Of a stretch of 64,000 bases of DNA, positions 35,233 through 45,836 are shown in pieces. The DNA is from Pelagibius sp. Alg239-R121 (GTDB lineage: Bacteria; Pseudomonadota; Alphaproteobacteria; Kiloniellales; Kiloniellaceae). The notes under the pieces were generated by a model. The model was not told the DNA's origin and ran no database searches. It worked only from the letters and a program-made list of their open reading frames with translations. Position numbers and translations under genes: made by a program. How positions within the stretch are numbered: the first letter of the stretch is position 1; each line of letters starts with the position of its first letter. The stretch is taken from assembly GCF_947331435.1 (NCBI RefSeq), contig NZ_CAMZOF010000001.1:682001-746000 (forward strand). Direction: 5' to 3'.

Positions 35233-35924
35233 CTGTCGAGATTCTCCTTGAGGAAACGGATTGAGCGGTCGTTGGCTAAGGTGGCTGCAGCTTCGTCATA
35301 GTGTTCACCACCTTGCCGCGCAAAGGCGTGATCCTGACCTTCGTAAACATGAAGTTCGATCTGCGGATGGTCGCTGAGACCGGATCTGATCTTTTCCTGC
35401 GCTTCAGGTGGGACGAATTTATCGAGAGATGCCATATGCATGAGCAGTGGTCGGGTTATCGCGCCGGCTTCATCAAGCAGTTCGTCCAGGCCAACGCCAT
35501 AATAGCTGACGTTGCAGTCGCTATCTGTCCTGCAGGCCATCATATACGCCAGCTTTCCACCGAGACAGTAGCCGATGGAGCCGACTTTGCCGTTGCAATC
35601 GGAATGTGCACGCAGATGATTGATGGCTGCGTTTAAGTCCTCGATCCCTTTGTTGGGGTCGAAAAGGCCAAATAGTTCAAAGGCCCGCTTCCATTCGGCC
35701 TCGGTCTTGTCCGTGATCTGGATTCCGGGCTCGATGCGCCAGAAAATATCGGGACAGCAGGCCAGGTACCCTAGTCCAGCAAGCCAGTCGCAGACATCAC
35801 GCATGACCTGATTGACTCCGAAGATCTCTTGCGCGACGACGATTGCAGGAGCGGGTAAAGCGGCAGGTACCGCTAAATATGCTCCAAAACTACCATCTGT
35901 ACCTTCTATGTTGATATCAGGCAT
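35229..35924 (-). CDS. Dienelactone hydrolase family protein
   Basis: 231 residues, alpha/beta hydrolase. The nucleophilic cysteine is in SIGYCLGGKLAYM, the acid is probably in DKFVPPEAQEKI and the histidine in YEGQDHAFARQG, matching the Cys-Asp-His triad of dienelactone hydrolases. N-terminal IVVAQEIFGVNQVMRDVCDW is typical. It may hydrolyse dienelactone or another small ester; no chlorocatechol pathway genes are nearby, so a general role is as likely. Coupled to the quinone reductase by a 4-base overlap. Confidence 0.92.
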   Translation of the reverse strand: MPDINIEGTDGSFGAYLAVPAALPAPAIVVAQEIFGVNQVMRDVCDWLAGLGYLACCPDIFWRIEPGIQITDKTEAEWKRAFELFGLFDPNKGIEDLNAAINHLRAHSDCNGKVGSIGYCLGGKLAYMMACRTDSDCNVSYYGVGLDELLDEAGAITRPLLMHMASLDKFVPPEAQEKIRSGLSDHPQIELHVYEGQDHAFARQGGEHYDEAAATLANDRSIRFLKENLDR

Positions 35925-36049
35925 GACTTGTTTGTCCTCCCCATTTCTCGGAAAATTACACTTGGGCGCGTATGCGCCTTACTGGATTCAATATTTTGCA
36001 AAGTGATTGATCTCGCCACTGAGGGCGTTGGAACTGGTGGCAAGGATAC

Positions 36050-36604
36050 TTAGAACCCTAATCCAGGGGTCAAGACACCTTCATGCTCAAGCAATGACCG
36101 TTTACTGTCGGGGCCCAATCCACCTGAAAAACCGCCCAGTTTACCGCCTCCGCCCAGGACGCGATGGCAGGGAATGATGATGGGGATTGGATTTGACCCA
36201 CAGGCGCCGCCGACAGCTCGAGCCACTGTATCTGACTTATGTGCCAACTGTCCGTAGGTCATGGTCTGTCCATAGGGAATCTTAGCCATTTCAAACCAGA
36301 CCCGTTGTTGAAACTTCGTACCTGCCGGCGCCAGCGGCAGCGTGAAATCACGAAGCTGGCCGTCGAAGTATGCCTGGAGCTGCCTGACTGCTTCCTCTAG
36401 AAGCCGACGGTTTGGACTATTTGCACCGCTTGGCTGTATGGGAATGGATGTAGGGTCTGATCGGCGCAGCTGGTCATTATCCATCAACCACGTCAAACGG
36501 GTGATCGCCTCATCACTCACTCTTAGAAAAAGGTCACCGAAGGGCGAGGCAAGCGTCGTCTCCACTGTGTCCATGGCCGGAGAATCTTGGTCCTGAAGGG
36601 TCAT
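36050..36604 (-). CDS. ogt: Methylated-DNA--protein-cysteine methyltransferase
   Basis: 184 residues from ATG 36604, which overlaps the stop of the upstream gene by 4 bases. The acceptor cysteine lies in [36 protein letters not shown] and [12 protein letters not shown] are also conserved, and the arginine finger region ARAVGGA is present. It removes O6-alkyl groups from guanine in a suicide reaction. The N-terminal domain is the short Ogt type rather than Ada. It is translationally coupled to the YyaL-type gene. Confidence 0.93.
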   Translation of the reverse strand: MTLQDQDSPAMDTVETTLASPFGDLFLRVSDEAITRLTWLMDNDQLRRSDPTSIPIQPSGANSPNRRLLEEAVRQLQAYFDGQLRDFTLPLAPAGTKFQQRVWFEMAKIPYGQTMTYGQLAHKSDTVARAVGGACGSNPIPIIIPCHRVLGGGGKLGGFSGGLGPDSKRSLLEHEGVLTPGLGF

Positions 36605-38649
36605 ATGCCGGTCACTCCTAAAGCGGTGAGAAGCCCTTCTGCGTTGGTAACGGGAAGAGAGCAGCTCTGACCCTGGCAAAGATATACTGCCGGACCACCA
36701 TCAACCAAGCCTTTGCCATATGCCGGGTGTTTTTCCGGCAATCTGCCGTCGCTTTCAATCACCTGGACAATCGCATTTGGGAGTGACCTGCCACGAAGGC
36801 AATCGAGGAAGGTAGTTTCGTCGTCACTTTCCTTGCGTTTGACAATGACGATCTGTTGGGCGGATTGTAAAAATTCGGCGCCGTTCAGGAGCGTTGAAAG
36901 CGGGAAAAAATTTCGGCTGAGCTCGCCGGTAAAAGCCATAACCAGCGTTTCTGCACGTTTCCGGTAATGATCGTTACCCGTCAGGTGATAAAGTTGGGTG
37001 AGGACGGAAACCATGGTGCCATTGCCTGAGGGTACCGCATTATCATGCGCCGACTTGCTTCGAACGATGAGGTCGCGGGCGTCGTCGGCGGTGAAAAAAT
37101 AACCACTTTCAGCCTGATCCCAATAGTGCCGGTCGAGGGTCTCACACCAACTCTCGGCCTGTTTCAGGTAGCCGACGCCACCTGTCGCTTGATAGAGGGC
37201 AAGGGCGGCCTCGTTGAGGTTGGCATAGTCGTCTAGCGTGGCGGCATGTTTGAGATGGCCGCGACGCCAACTATGATGCAATCGGCCGTCGGGCATCATC
37301 CGTTCGCAGATAAAAGAGAAGGCACGTTCGGCTGCTTCGATCCAGTCGTCCTCGTCAAATACTGTGCCCGAACGTGCAAGAGCAGCAATCATTAGGCCGT
37401 TCCAGTCAGCCAGCACTTTGTCGTCCCACCCCGGATGAATGCGCTCCTTGCGGCGCTGAAACAAGAGATCGCGTGATTGTTTCAGCGCGGCTTCTTCCAT
37501 ATCGGATAACGGCACCGGGTCGTGGAGGCGGTTTAAGATCGTTTTGCCTTCCCAATTTCCACCCGCCGTGACTTCATAGGCGGCCTTGAATGCAGCTGAC
37601 TTGCTTTGCAGAACCTCGTCGACCTCGCTTTCGCTCCAGATATAGAACTTTCCTTCTTCGCCTTCGCTGTCGGCATCCAGGGTTGCGGCAAAGGCGTCCA
37701 CCTTTGTATCGTCATCAGAAGTTTCCTGTGCGAGCATTTCCCGCAGCAGCCAGTCGATCGTCTCCCGAATTCTTTGTTCAAACAATGGGTTACGCGAATC
37801 CTGCCAAGCCCAGGTCAGGACATCGAGCATCTGTGCATTATCGTAGAGCATCTTCTCGAAATGTGGGATCAGCCACCGTTCGTCGACGGTGTAGCGGGCA
37901 AAACCACCCCCGAGATGATCGTAGATACCGCCTTGCGACATCCTGGTAAGAGCGAGTTCAACGGCCTGTCGAAACTGGTCTTGCCCGGTCCGCTTCCAAG
38001 CACGCCAAAAAAGCTTGAGAATTGAGGGCTGCGGGAACTTGGGGGCTTGTCCGATGCCGCCATTCACCGGATCACATTCCCTCACCAATCGTTCGGCCAC
38101 TTCGGTTATCTGGCCGAGCGATAGGGCATCGCCCTTCAGATTGTCCGAGAGTTTTTGGAGTGCGTTGCCCAGTCCCGCGACGTTTTTCTCAACCTTTTCG
38201 GGTTCTTTCGCATAGACCTCGGAAATTCCTCCGAGAATCTGCGGAAAACCTGGTCGGCCATACCGGGGTTCGGGCGGGAAATAGGTACCGCCCCAAAAGG
38301 GTTCGCCCTTGGGGGTCAGAAACATGGTGAGTGGCCAGCCGCCATGTTCGCCCAGAAGGGCAAGGGCAGACTGATAGATACTATCCAGATCGGGCCGTTC
38401 TTCCCGGTCAACTTTGATGTTGACGAAATGACGGTTCATCAGCGCCGCAATCTCGGGATTTTCGAACGATTCGTGTGCCATGACATGACACCAGTGACAG
38501 GCGGCGTAACCGATCGAAAGAAGGATCGGTTTATTGTGCGCCTGCGCCTTTGCCAGAGATTGTTCGTCCCAAGGCTGCCAGTGAACCGGATTGTCGCTGT
38601 GCTGCAACAGGTAGGGGCTGGTTTCGTTCGCTAGCCGGTTCGTGGTCAT
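36601..38649 (-). CDS. Thioredoxin-fold / glycosidase-like protein, YyaL family (DUF255)
   Basis: 682 residues, full length for the family. The N-terminal thioredoxin-like DUF255 domain (about 1-160) carries the CxxC motif in [16 protein letters not shown]. The rest is an (alpha/alpha)6-barrel like N-acylglucosamine 2-epimerases or six-hairpin glycosidases, with [18 protein letters not shown]. Relatives are found from bacteria to human spermatogenesis-associated protein 20; enzymatic function is unknown. No signal peptide, so cytoplasmic. It overlaps ogt by 4 bases. Confidence 0.92.
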   Translation of the reverse strand: MTTNRLANETSPYLLQHSDNPVHWQPWDEQSLAKAQAHNKPILLSIGYAACHWCHVMAHESFENPEIAALMNRHFVNIKVDREERPDLDSIYQSALALLGEHGGWPLTMFLTPKGEPFWGGTYFPPEPRYGRPGFPQILGGISEVYAKEPEKVEKNVAGLGNALQKLSDNLKGDALSLGQITEVAERLVRECDPVNGGIGQAPKFPQPSILKLFWRAWKRTGQDQFRQAVELALTRMSQGGIYDHLGGGFARYTVDERWLIPHFEKMLYDNAQMLDVLTWAWQDSRNPLFEQRIRETIDWLLREMLAQETSDDDTKVDAFAATLDADSEGEEGKFYIWSESEVDEVLQSKSAAFKAAYEVTAGGNWEGKTILNRLHDPVPLSDMEEAALKQSRDLLFQRRKERIHPGWDDKVLADWNGLMIAALARSGTVFDEDDWIEAAERAFSFICERMMPDGRLHHSWRRGHLKHAATLDDYANLNEAALALYQATGGVGYLKQAESWCETLDRHYWDQAESGYFFTADDARDLIVRSKSAHDNAVPSGNGTMVSVLTQLYHLTGNDHYRKRAETLVMAFTGELSRNFFPLSTLLNGAEFLQSAQQIVIVKRKESDDETTFLDCLRGRSLPNAIVQVIESDGRLPEKHPAYGKGLVDGGPAVYLCQGQSCSLPVTNAEGLLTALGVTGI

Positions 38650-39050
38650 TCGCGTCTCAATCTGTTGGGTTTTCAGGGCGCGGGAATCCGAGTGGATGGC
38701 ATTCGAGGTGAGGCTTCTGCCGTCCTAGCAATGAACCTGAAGACGACTGTGACTTAACGCTCACCAGCACCTTTCTTCGGGAAAGCACTAACACTATGTC
38801 AAGATGGTCATGGAACGGCGCAAAAGCCACAGTAGATTGGTGGAAAGGACCCTATAAATCTATCCTTTGGCGCATATGCCGTCACAACGCCAAGGATATC
38901 GGCGAAGTCAGGACAGTTCAGACATAGAGAGTGTGTCAGTGCCTGCTTTTCTTTGACGCCCGGTTCGCTAAGATGCAGCTGAGCGGCAACCCACGTTTGA
39001 CAGGGAACGCGATACTGTTCCCAGGGCGAATTCATTAGAGGTAAAGCAGG
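38650..39050. other. Intergenic region, nothing recognised
   Basis: 401 bases between divergent genes. A 75-codon minus-strand frame at 38808-39035 contains several cysteines but has no convincing ribosome-binding site or family look. Promoters for both flanking genes must lie here. Confidence 0.5.
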
Positions 39051-39296
39051 ATGAAAATCACGGTTGATGTCGATTGCACGCCTGAAGAAGCGCGGGCATT
39101 TCTCGGGTTGCCGGATGTTGCACCCCTGCAGCAGGCAGTGATGGACGATGTTCAGAAACGCATCATGGATAATCTATCGGCCATGGATCCAGAAACCCTT
39201 GTTTCGACCTGGATACCGGCGGGAATGCAGGGATTTGAGCAGATGCAGAAAATGTTCTGGTCGCAAATGACCGCCGGCTCAAAGAACAAAGAATAG
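39051..39296 (+). CDS. DUF6489-like small protein
   Basis: 81 residues beginning MKITVDVDCTPEEARAFLGL, with DVAPLQQAVMDDVQKRI and a C-terminal helix ending QMTAGS. This pattern is conserved in alphaproteobacteria as a small protein of unknown function, often near mnmE. It is acidic and helical with one cysteine and no membrane segment. Role unknown; the conserved position suggests a housekeeping function. Confidence 0.75.
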   Translation: MKITVDVDCTPEEARAFLGLPDVAPLQQAVMDDVQKRIMDNLSAMDPETLVSTWIPAGMQGFEQMQKMFWSQMTAGSKNKE

Positions 39297-39514
39297 CGGC
39301 GATGTTTGCCAGCAGTGTGGAAATTGACCGTCACGCTAGCCTAGTTGGAACCGATTAATCCGCGGCTGCCTTAAATACTGGGACACTTATTACTGCTTGA
39401 GGCGACAGGACATACGATCGGTCAGTCACAACGTCCGTCGCCCGGCTCGCGTGAATTTAGAGCAGCTGCAACGCACAAGTGGGCTGATCTTCACGCTTCC
39501 TGGATCACTTGATT

Positions 39515-40882
39515 ATGACAGATACGATCTTCGCACTTTCGTCGGCCGCCGGTGTCGCAGGTGTTGCGGTGTTCAGGATATCTGGTCCTAGCGCAGGCAA
39601 TGCCCTGGACGCCCTATCCGGCCGGCGGCCACCGCCGCGCCAGGCGAGCTTGATGTCCTTACGGAATCCAAGGGATGACGTTGAGATCGACCGGTCTCTC
39701 GTTCTCTGGTTTCCTGAACCCCGCAGCTTTACCGGTGAGGATGTCGTTGAACTCCACGTTCATGGCGGAAGGTCTGTTTTAAGCGGCGTTGTGAAGGCGT
39801 TGTCGTCTCTGGATGGATTTCGTGCTGCCGAGGCAGGCGAATTTACGCGCCGTGCGTTTGACAACGATAAACTGGATCTTTCTGAAGTTGAAGGGCTCGC
39901 GGATCTGATTGCGTCGGAGACAGAGGCACAGCGAAGCCAAGCTCTGCGTCAGATGGATGGTTCGCTTTCCAATCTAAGTGAGGATTGGAAAGTTCAACTG
40001 GTCCGCATTCTTGCGCATATCGAAGCGGTCATTGATTTTCCTGACGAAGATTTACCTGACGCGGTTGTCGTCGAAATTGGCCGGAACCTGGCCGCACTTA
40101 CGGACGAAATCGGGCGTTATTTGGATGATGCGGGGGTTGGAGAACGCCTTAGAGACGGCTTGACCGCTGTGATTGTTGGGGCGCCCAACGCAGGAAAATC
40201 CAGCCTTTTAAATGCTTTGGCTAAGCGAGACGCCGTGATCGTCTCGGAGACGGCTGGGACTACGCGCGATGTGGTGGAGGTGCATCTGGATTTGGAGGGC
40301 TACCCCATGACACTGGCGGATACGGCTGGAATTCGTGAATTGGATAATTCTTCCGAGATGGCAGTAGAAGCCGAGGGAATTCGGCGGGCAAAGGCACGGG
40401 CAGGTACGGCTGATTTGAAGATCGCGGTTTTTGACCTCACTCGTTGGCCACATCTTGATCCGACCACAATTGGTATGATCGACGCTTCTACCATCGTGGT
40501 TCTTAATAAGATCGACGCCTGCGACACATTCGATCTGGAGAGTGGAGGTCTGGCACATACCTTCAACACTTCGAATGTGGTGATCTTGTCTGCGCGCGAA
40601 ACTTCGGGCATTGCTGGTTTGATTGAACACCTCAAAGAAAAAGCGGCCGAGCTTTTAGAGGGGGCCGGAGAAGCTGCCGTGATTACCCGAAGCCGGCATC
40701 GTAGTGCCTTTCAAGACTGTCATGCAGCATTGAAGAGGGCAGGTACGACCGATCTGCAAGACGCAGAACTGGTTGCGGAGGACCTACGCCTGGCCATTCG
40801 CGCAATCGGTCGAATTGCCGGCCGAGTCGATGTTGAAGAACTGCTCGATGTCGTCTTTCGGGATTTCTGCATCGGGAAGTAA
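39515..40882 (+). CDS. mnmE: tRNA modification GTPase MnmE
   Basis: 455 residues from ATG 39515. With MnmG it installs the carboxymethylaminomethyl group at U34 of certain tRNAs. The N-terminal folate-binding domain (TIFALSSAAGVAGVAVFRISG) is followed by helical parts and a G domain at about 215-370: G1 GAPNAGKSS, G2 ETAGTTRD, G3 DTAGIRE, G4 NKID. The C-terminus has the essential CIGK motif. Unusually, a large TPR lipoprotein gene separates it from mnmG. Confidence 0.97.
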   Translation: MTDTIFALSSAAGVAGVAVFRISGPSAGNALDALSGRRPPPRQASLMSLRNPRDDVEIDRSLVLWFPEPRSFTGEDVVELHVHGGRSVLSGVVKALSSLDGFRAAEAGEFTRRAFDNDKLDLSEVEGLADLIASETEAQRSQALRQMDGSLSNLSEDWKVQLVRILAHIEAVIDFPDEDLPDAVVVEIGRNLAALTDEIGRYLDDAGVGERLRDGLTAVIVGAPNAGKSSLLNALAKRDAVIVSETAGTTRDVVEVHLDLEGYPMTLADTAGIRELDNSSEMAVEAEGIRRAKARAGTADLKIAVFDLTRWPHLDPTTIGMIDASTIVVLNKIDACDTFDLESGGLAHTFNTSNVVILSARETSGIAGLIEHLKEKAAELLEGAGEAAVITRSRHRSAFQDCHAALKRAGTTDLQDAELVAEDLRLAIRAIGRIAGRVDVEELLDVVFRDFCIGK

Positions 40883-41077
40883 ATATACTTCAAACGTCAG
40901 AGAGGTTAAAAACGTTACTTATCAATATGTTAGCGGCGTTTCTCTGATCGCAACTAAGGCGCTCGCCTTCATGTATGTCCACCCAGTTGTTCGCTTTGTC
41001 GGTCGTCGCCAGCCATTGAACCAACATCGAAGAAGCTGATTCCCGTCGCTGCTGGTTCTGCGAATATCGATCAGCCT

Positions 41078-43096
41078 CTAACCCGTTGCGAAGAATTCTC
41101 GGCTCAAGAGCATGAGTGCTAGAGCGTTTTGATCGTGTGGTTTCCGCGGGATCGGAAATTGCGATTGGTCTATATGATCCACTAGGAAACCGGGCCAGTC
41201 GATTGGTGCCGGATCAGATTGGGTTTGATCATCATGATCCCCGACGGCGTGTGTTTGCTCGGCTTGCGAGGGCAGGGATGCAAGGAACCCGTCTGTCAGC
41301 TGAGGCAGTAGAGGTTTCGAATCGTCTTCGGCTTCTGTATCGGTATCGACGTCTTTGGCATCAATGTTAAGGTCGCCGCTTTGCCCCACGTGGCGCCGCA
41401 CAATCTGAGGTTCGGAAGGTGCTGATCTGATCGCATCCGAAACGATTTCGTCCGACCTGCTTGTTGATTCGAGCAAAACACTGCTGGCAGTACTGAGTGC
41501 CCAAGCGTCGACGAGGTCGCTAATTTGGTCGTTCGCCGTAGAGGCGGGTGCTTTTGCAACAAACAACTGCGGTTCACCCCGTGAAGGCGAGTCTTTCAAC
41601 GATTGTCTTGAATGATGGCCTTTAGGAGGATTGAGCTGGATGACGCCGTCTGCTGGACTTCTATCGACTCCCGGCTCCTCGTCCGGAAGGTGCGTGATAT
41701 CAGATAAAGTGACTGTCCGCGACTCTTTGTAGGCGGGGGTCTGTGTCGCCAGATCTGCGAAATCAAGCTCAATGTCGACAACTGGAACCGGCTTCCGACG
41801 TGGGGTTATCTGGGCAAGATCAACCAGATCCTTCAGTGCTTGGGGCTTAATAACTGTGATTCGGACTGCAGCGGCTGCCGATTTTGGAGCTGGCGCAGTA
41901 ACCGCGCGCAGGTTTTCAACAGTGTTTGATGGAGTTCCGGCGACATCAGTGGCCTCCGGCAACTGATTCTTCTTGTCGGAACGCGCAGTAAAGGTGCGCT
42001 CGGTGTCCGGCAGGTCCGCAATAGCCTGCTCAACTGGGAGAGTGGGAAGTGTCTGAAAGTCGACAACAACAATAGGAGCAGGAGACACCTCCGGTGCCAG
42101 GTCTTCAGCCGCTACCACACTGGAATTACCTACGGAATCCAGGATCGGTTGAATTGTGACGGAGGTCGATTTTGGTGCAGGTGTAATTTGTGGGCTCGAT
42201 ATCTCGATTTTCGGTGCTTTTGCGGACTTAGGCTTGAGTTGCGTTAAGCGTGGAGCCGTTTTGACGCTTGATGTAACCAGATGCTGTTTGGCATCCTGGT
42301 CTGCGACAGGCAACAAGGCGGTCGTAGGTGTGTCGTTCACGCCGTCAGCATCTGGAATTTGAATAACCGACGCCGTCGAATTCACAATGTGTGATGCAGA
42401 GGCAACCGCCTGAGCGGTTTCCAAGTTACTGCGCCGTATCAGGTTCGGTCTGCTGTTGGGCTGAAGGTTTCCGAGGACGCTGACACCTTCATCAAGGCGT
42501 TCACTGAGGAGGAGCGAGACGCCAAGGTTGTTAGCAAGCGCCGTATTCTCAGGCTGAATATCTAATCCCGTGTAATACAGTTGTTGTGCTTCGGCGTGCT
42601 GACCGAGTTGGTCGAGCAGAATTCCCATGGCGTTGAAGATTGCGGGATCTTCCTTGCCGCTCGAGAGCGCAGCTTCGAGATGGGGCTTCGCTTCTTCAAG
42701 TTTCGATTCCCTCAAGTAGAGCTTACCAAGACCGAAATGAGCGTCACCGTTTGCGCTGTCAATCAACAGCGCGAAGCGATAAGCCTCTGAAGCTTCTTTG
42801 TGTCGCTTTGCATCCACGTAGGCTTCCGCGAGGATCAGCACGGGTTCAGGGTTTTCCGGCGCGGCTTCTAATGCGCGCTGACAAACCCCAATAGCGATCC
42901 GAAGGTTATTGGTCTCTGCCATACGTCGGCAATAGCGCACAAGGCGATCCGGACCTGGTTCAGCTTGAACCAATGCGGCCGTCTTCGATGTGGTGTCCGA
43001 AGTGTGAGATACTGTTGAACAGCCCGACACAAAGATTGCCGGAACCAAGATCAGTAGGAATTTTGCCGCAGTGTTGAATTTGCGCAAAGTAATCAT
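41078..43096 (-). CDS. Large TPR lipoprotein with a long low-complexity C-terminal region
   Basis: 672 residues from ATG 43096 (TTG 43102 also open). The N-terminus is a lipoprotein signal, KFLLILVPAIFVSGC, with cysteine near residue 26. Residues about 55-205 hold tetratricopeptide repeats (EPVLILAEAYVDAKRHKEASEAY; GDAHFGLGKLYLRESKLEEA; PAIFNAMGILLDQLGQHAEA; TALANNLGVSLLLSERLDEG, each in part), similar to TadD-type pilus-assembly proteins. The remaining 450 residues are polar, rich in Pro, Thr, Ser and Asp, and probably unstructured. It lies antisense between mnmE and mnmG. No tad genes are in the window. Function unknown; a cell-envelope scaffold is the best guess. Confidence 0.75.
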   Translation of the reverse strand: MITLRKFNTAAKFLLILVPAIFVSGCSTVSHTSDTTSKTAALVQAEPGPDRLVRYCRRMAETNNLRIAIGVCQRALEAAPENPEPVLILAEAYVDAKRHKEASEAYRFALLIDSANGDAHFGLGKLYLRESKLEEAKPHLEAALSSGKEDPAIFNAMGILLDQLGQHAEAQQLYYTGLDIQPENTALANNLGVSLLLSERLDEGVSVLGNLQPNSRPNLIRRSNLETAQAVASASHIVNSTASVIQIPDADGVNDTPTTALLPVADQDAKQHLVTSSVKTAPRLTQLKPKSAKAPKIEISSPQITPAPKSTSVTIQPILDSVGNSSVVAAEDLAPEVSPAPIVVVDFQTLPTLPVEQAIADLPDTERTFTARSDKKNQLPEATDVAGTPSNTVENLRAVTAPAPKSAAAAVRITVIKPQALKDLVDLAQITPRRKPVPVVDIELDFADLATQTPAYKESRTVTLSDITHLPDEEPGVDRSPADGVIQLNPPKGHHSRQSLKDSPSRGEPQLFVAKAPASTANDQISDLVDAWALSTASSVLLESTSRSDEIVSDAIRSAPSEPQIVRRHVGQSGDLNIDAKDVDTDTEAEDDSKPLLPQLTDGFLASLPSQAEQTHAVGDHDDQTQSDPAPIDWPGFLVDHIDQSQFPIPRKPHDQNALALMLLSREFFATG

Positions 43097-43862
43097 CGTC
43101 AAACGTCCTGTCCGCCGTTGATTTGCACCGCTTTGCTGGGACTAGTGCGTCCACATGGGCATCGCGATACGAAAGGTCACCTAGAGAATAGGCCTCAGCG
43201 CTTAAGAAGTGATTGATATAAAGGGCGAAAACACCTCTTATTTCGGCGAGACCATAACGGAGTAACGAGAGTTTAGCCCTTTCCGACCAGGTGGATGTTC
43301 GATCCTTGGTGATATTGGTTCCAAAAAGTGGCTGTTGTTTCACGTGAAACATGCTCAATACCATGGTGAAATTTGAATGCCCGTATCCGAAATGCTCATC
43401 GATCTGCACCTTAAAGACACCGCTGAGTGTTTTTTAACTTGTTGAATTTAAGTGTGAAATCCCGACAACAGATTGATTTTTGTGATGTGGTTCAGGGAGG
43501 ATTGCAGTTGAGCCGATAGATGTTGTCGATTTTCACAGGCCCGGTGCCTTAAATCGAGAAAGAGGGTGTGACTTCGGTCTGGTGATCGTAGCCTTGCTCC
43601 CAGGCTTCGCTTTGTGTATGTCCCGAGATGGCGACGCTCCTCAAGTGATGTGCTATTGATGTGATAGCCTTTCGCCTCTCGTATTAACGCAGGAACGCTT
43701 GCTGCCGGGGTTTCTTGAACAGCGGTTTTATGGTTCGCTGTGACGTGACACTGGTTCCTATTTGCACTGCAGGTAAGTGCCGGGGTTGCTCGGCAAGCCG
43801 TCCATACTGTGTGTTCGCCTCTTAAGTGCGATGCTTATGGGGTCCCTTTAAGGATTGATTCG
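43097..43862. other. Intergenic region with parS
   Basis: 766 bases upstream of mnmG. It holds one perfect parS (43336-43351). A 149-codon minus-strand frame (42960-43409) spans it but overlaps the TPR gene and parS and shows no family features, so it is not called. The rest is unexplained. Confidence 0.5.
43336..43351. promoter_or_regulatory. parS centromere site 1
   Basis: TGTTTCACGTGAAACA, a perfect match to the bacterial parS palindrome bound by ParB. It lies in the intergenic region upstream of mnmG, about 4.5 kb from parB. Confidence 0.93.
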
Positions 43863-45836
43863 ATGACCAAGTATGATGTCATTGTGGTTGGCGGTGGACA
43901 CGCCGGTTGTGAAGCCGCGGCCGCGGCTGCGCGAATGGGCGCGCAGACATTGCTTGTCACCCATAAGCTTGAAACGATTGGCGTCATGTCGTGCAACCCA
44001 GCTATCGGTGGACTGGGAAAGGGGCACCTTGTCCGCGAAATTGACGCGCTAGATGGCATCATGGGGCGTGCGATTGATCGATCTGGCATACAATTTCGCG
44101 TTCTAAACCGCAGTAAGGGGCCTGCAGTTCGGGGGCCTCGGGCGCAGGCCGATCGTCGGCTCTATAGAGAAAATATTCGCTCACTGTTGGAGGCTCAGCA
44201 AAATCTCGAACTCAAAGCAGCCGCTGTCGAAGACTTACTGATCAATGACAAAGGTCGGTGTGTTGGTGTCATAACGGCTAAAGGCGAGGAAATTCCATGC
44301 ACTGCTGTCATATTGACAACCGGCACCTTTCTTCGTGGCTTGATACACCGGGGCGAGACAAAAATTCCTGCCGGCCGGGTAGGGGACGGGCCGGCTGTGG
44401 GATTGTCCAAAACGCTGGATCGTGCCGGATTTGCCTTGGGGCGTTTGAAAACCGGTACACCGCCTCGGCTTGATGGTCGAACAATCGACTATACTGGTCT
44501 ACAGGAGCAGCCAGGCGACAATCCTCCCGAGGCCTTTTCCACGCTGACGACAAATATTGAGCAACAGCAGGTAAACTGCCACATCACCTATACTTCGCCT
44601 GCTGGCCACGACCTGATCCGTGCCAATCTTCATCGAGCGCCAATCTATTCCGGCCAGATTGAATCTACAGGCCCACGCTATTGTCCGTCAATCGAAGACA
44701 AAGTGGTTCGCTTTGCCGACCGCGAACGGCATCAGATATTTTTGGAACCTGAAGGCCTTGACGATCCCAGCGTTTATCCGAATGGAATTTCGACGTCTTT
44801 GCCGACGGAAGTCCAGCTGGACCTCCTAAAGACAATACCAGGTCTCGAGCGTGCAGAAATGTTGCAGCCTGGCTACGCCATAGAATACGACTACATTGAT
44901 CCGCGAGAATTGCATCGTTCCCTCGAAACGCGGCGCATGCCGGGTCTCTACCTTGCAGGTCAAATCAACGGGACAACAGGTTACGAGGAAGCAGCAGCTC
45001 AGGGATTGGTGGCCGGATTGAACGCGGCAAAGCGGGCGGGTGATGGTGCCGGTCTTTCGGTGAGCAGTACGGACTCCAACTCCGAGCATGAAATCAATTT
45101 TGATCGGGCCGAGGCTTATATTGGGGTCTTGATTGACGATTTGGTGACAAGAGGTGTGACCGAACCCTACCGGATGTTTACGTCTCGCGCAGAATATCGA
45201 TTGCGGCTGCGAGCGGACAACGCCGATCAGCGATTGACGGCAATCGGTCAGAACATTGGTTGTGTCGGTGAGGAAAGAGCAGCGGCTTTTGCGGACAAAA
45301 TGATTCGTTTGGACCTGGCTCGGCGACTGTTGTCTGAGCGAACCGCGACACCAAACCTATTAGGAAAAGAAGGCATCAAGGTGAATAGTGACGGAGTTCG
45401 ACGCTCGGCGTACGATCTTCTTCGGTACCCTGAGATAAACCTTCAGACTCTTTCCAAGCTTTGGCCTGAGCTTTTAAACGAAATAGATCCAGCAAGTGCG
45501 ACACAGGTTGAGATCGAAGCCCGATATGCAGGCTACATAGAAAGGCAGGACGCTGACATTCACGCCTTTCGCAGAGATGAGGCCCTGAAGCTTCCTGAAA
45601 ACCTAGAATATGAGGCTGTGCCGAGCCTTTCTAATGAGGTCATACAGATTCTAATGAAAAGCCGGCCGGCGACATTGGGTGCTGCTGGTCGTTTGCCCGG
45701 TGTTACGCCTGCCGCTCTGGTCGCGCTGTTGCGTTACGTTAAGAAAGACCGTGGATCGGGGAGCGCGACGAAGCGACCTTCAATTGATTCTACGGAGAGC
45801 AAGATAGATTCCGGAACTTCCGAAGATGCAGCTTGA
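43863..45836 (+). CDS. mnmG: tRNA uridine-5-carboxymethylaminomethyl enzyme MnmG (GidA)
   Basis: 657 residues from ATG 43863; the frame is open back to 43809 but the FAD site starts right after this ATG. The dinucleotide motif is [19 protein letters not shown], and [23 protein letters not shown] (in part) and [16 protein letters not shown] are MnmG hallmarks. It partners MnmE for wobble-uridine modification. The C-terminus runs past the usual end with a 40-residue polar tail. It overlaps rsmG by 11 bases. Confidence 0.97.
   Translation: MTKYDVIVVGGGHAGCEAAAAAARMGAQTLLVTHKLETIGVMSCNPAIGGLGKGHLVREIDALDGIMGRAIDRSGIQFRVLNRSKGPAVRGPRAQADRRLYRENIRSLLEAQQNLELKAAAVEDLLINDKGRCVGVITAKGEEIPCTAVILTTGTFLRGLIHRGETKIPAGRVGDGPAVGLSKTLDRAGFALGRLKTGTPPRLDGRTIDYTGLQEQPGDNPPEAFSTLTTNIEQQQVNCHITYTSPAGHDLIRANLHRAPIYSGQIESTGPRYCPSIEDKVVRFADRERHQIFLEPEGLDDPSVYPNGISTSLPTEVQLDLLKTIPGLERAEMLQPGYAIEYDYIDPRELHRSLETRRMPGLYLAGQINGTTGYEEAAAQGLVAGLNAAKRAGDGAGLSVSSTDSNSEHEINFDRAEAYIGVLIDDLVTRGVTEPYRMFTSRAEYRLRLRADNADQRLTAIGQNIGCVGEERAAAFADKMIRLDLARRLLSERTATPNLLGKEGIKVNSDGVRRSAYDLLRYPEINLQTLSKLWPELLNEIDPASATQVEIEARYAGYIERQDADIHAFRRDEALKLPENLEYEAVPSLSNEVIQILMKSRPATLGAAGRLPGVTPAALVALLRYVKKDRGSGSATKRPSIDSTESKIDSGTSEDAA

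Noticed and set aside
38808-39035. 75-codon cysteine-containing minus-strand frame
   Set aside because: No convincing start signal; Cys spacing does not fit a known zinc or Fe-S motif.
41078-43096. Tad pilus locus
   Set aside because: The TPR protein resembles TadD, but no tadA, tadB, cpaB or rcpA genes are in the window.
42960-43409. 149-codon minus-strand frame upstream of the TPR gene
   Set aside because: It overlaps the TPR gene's start and runs across parS; no recognisable domain.
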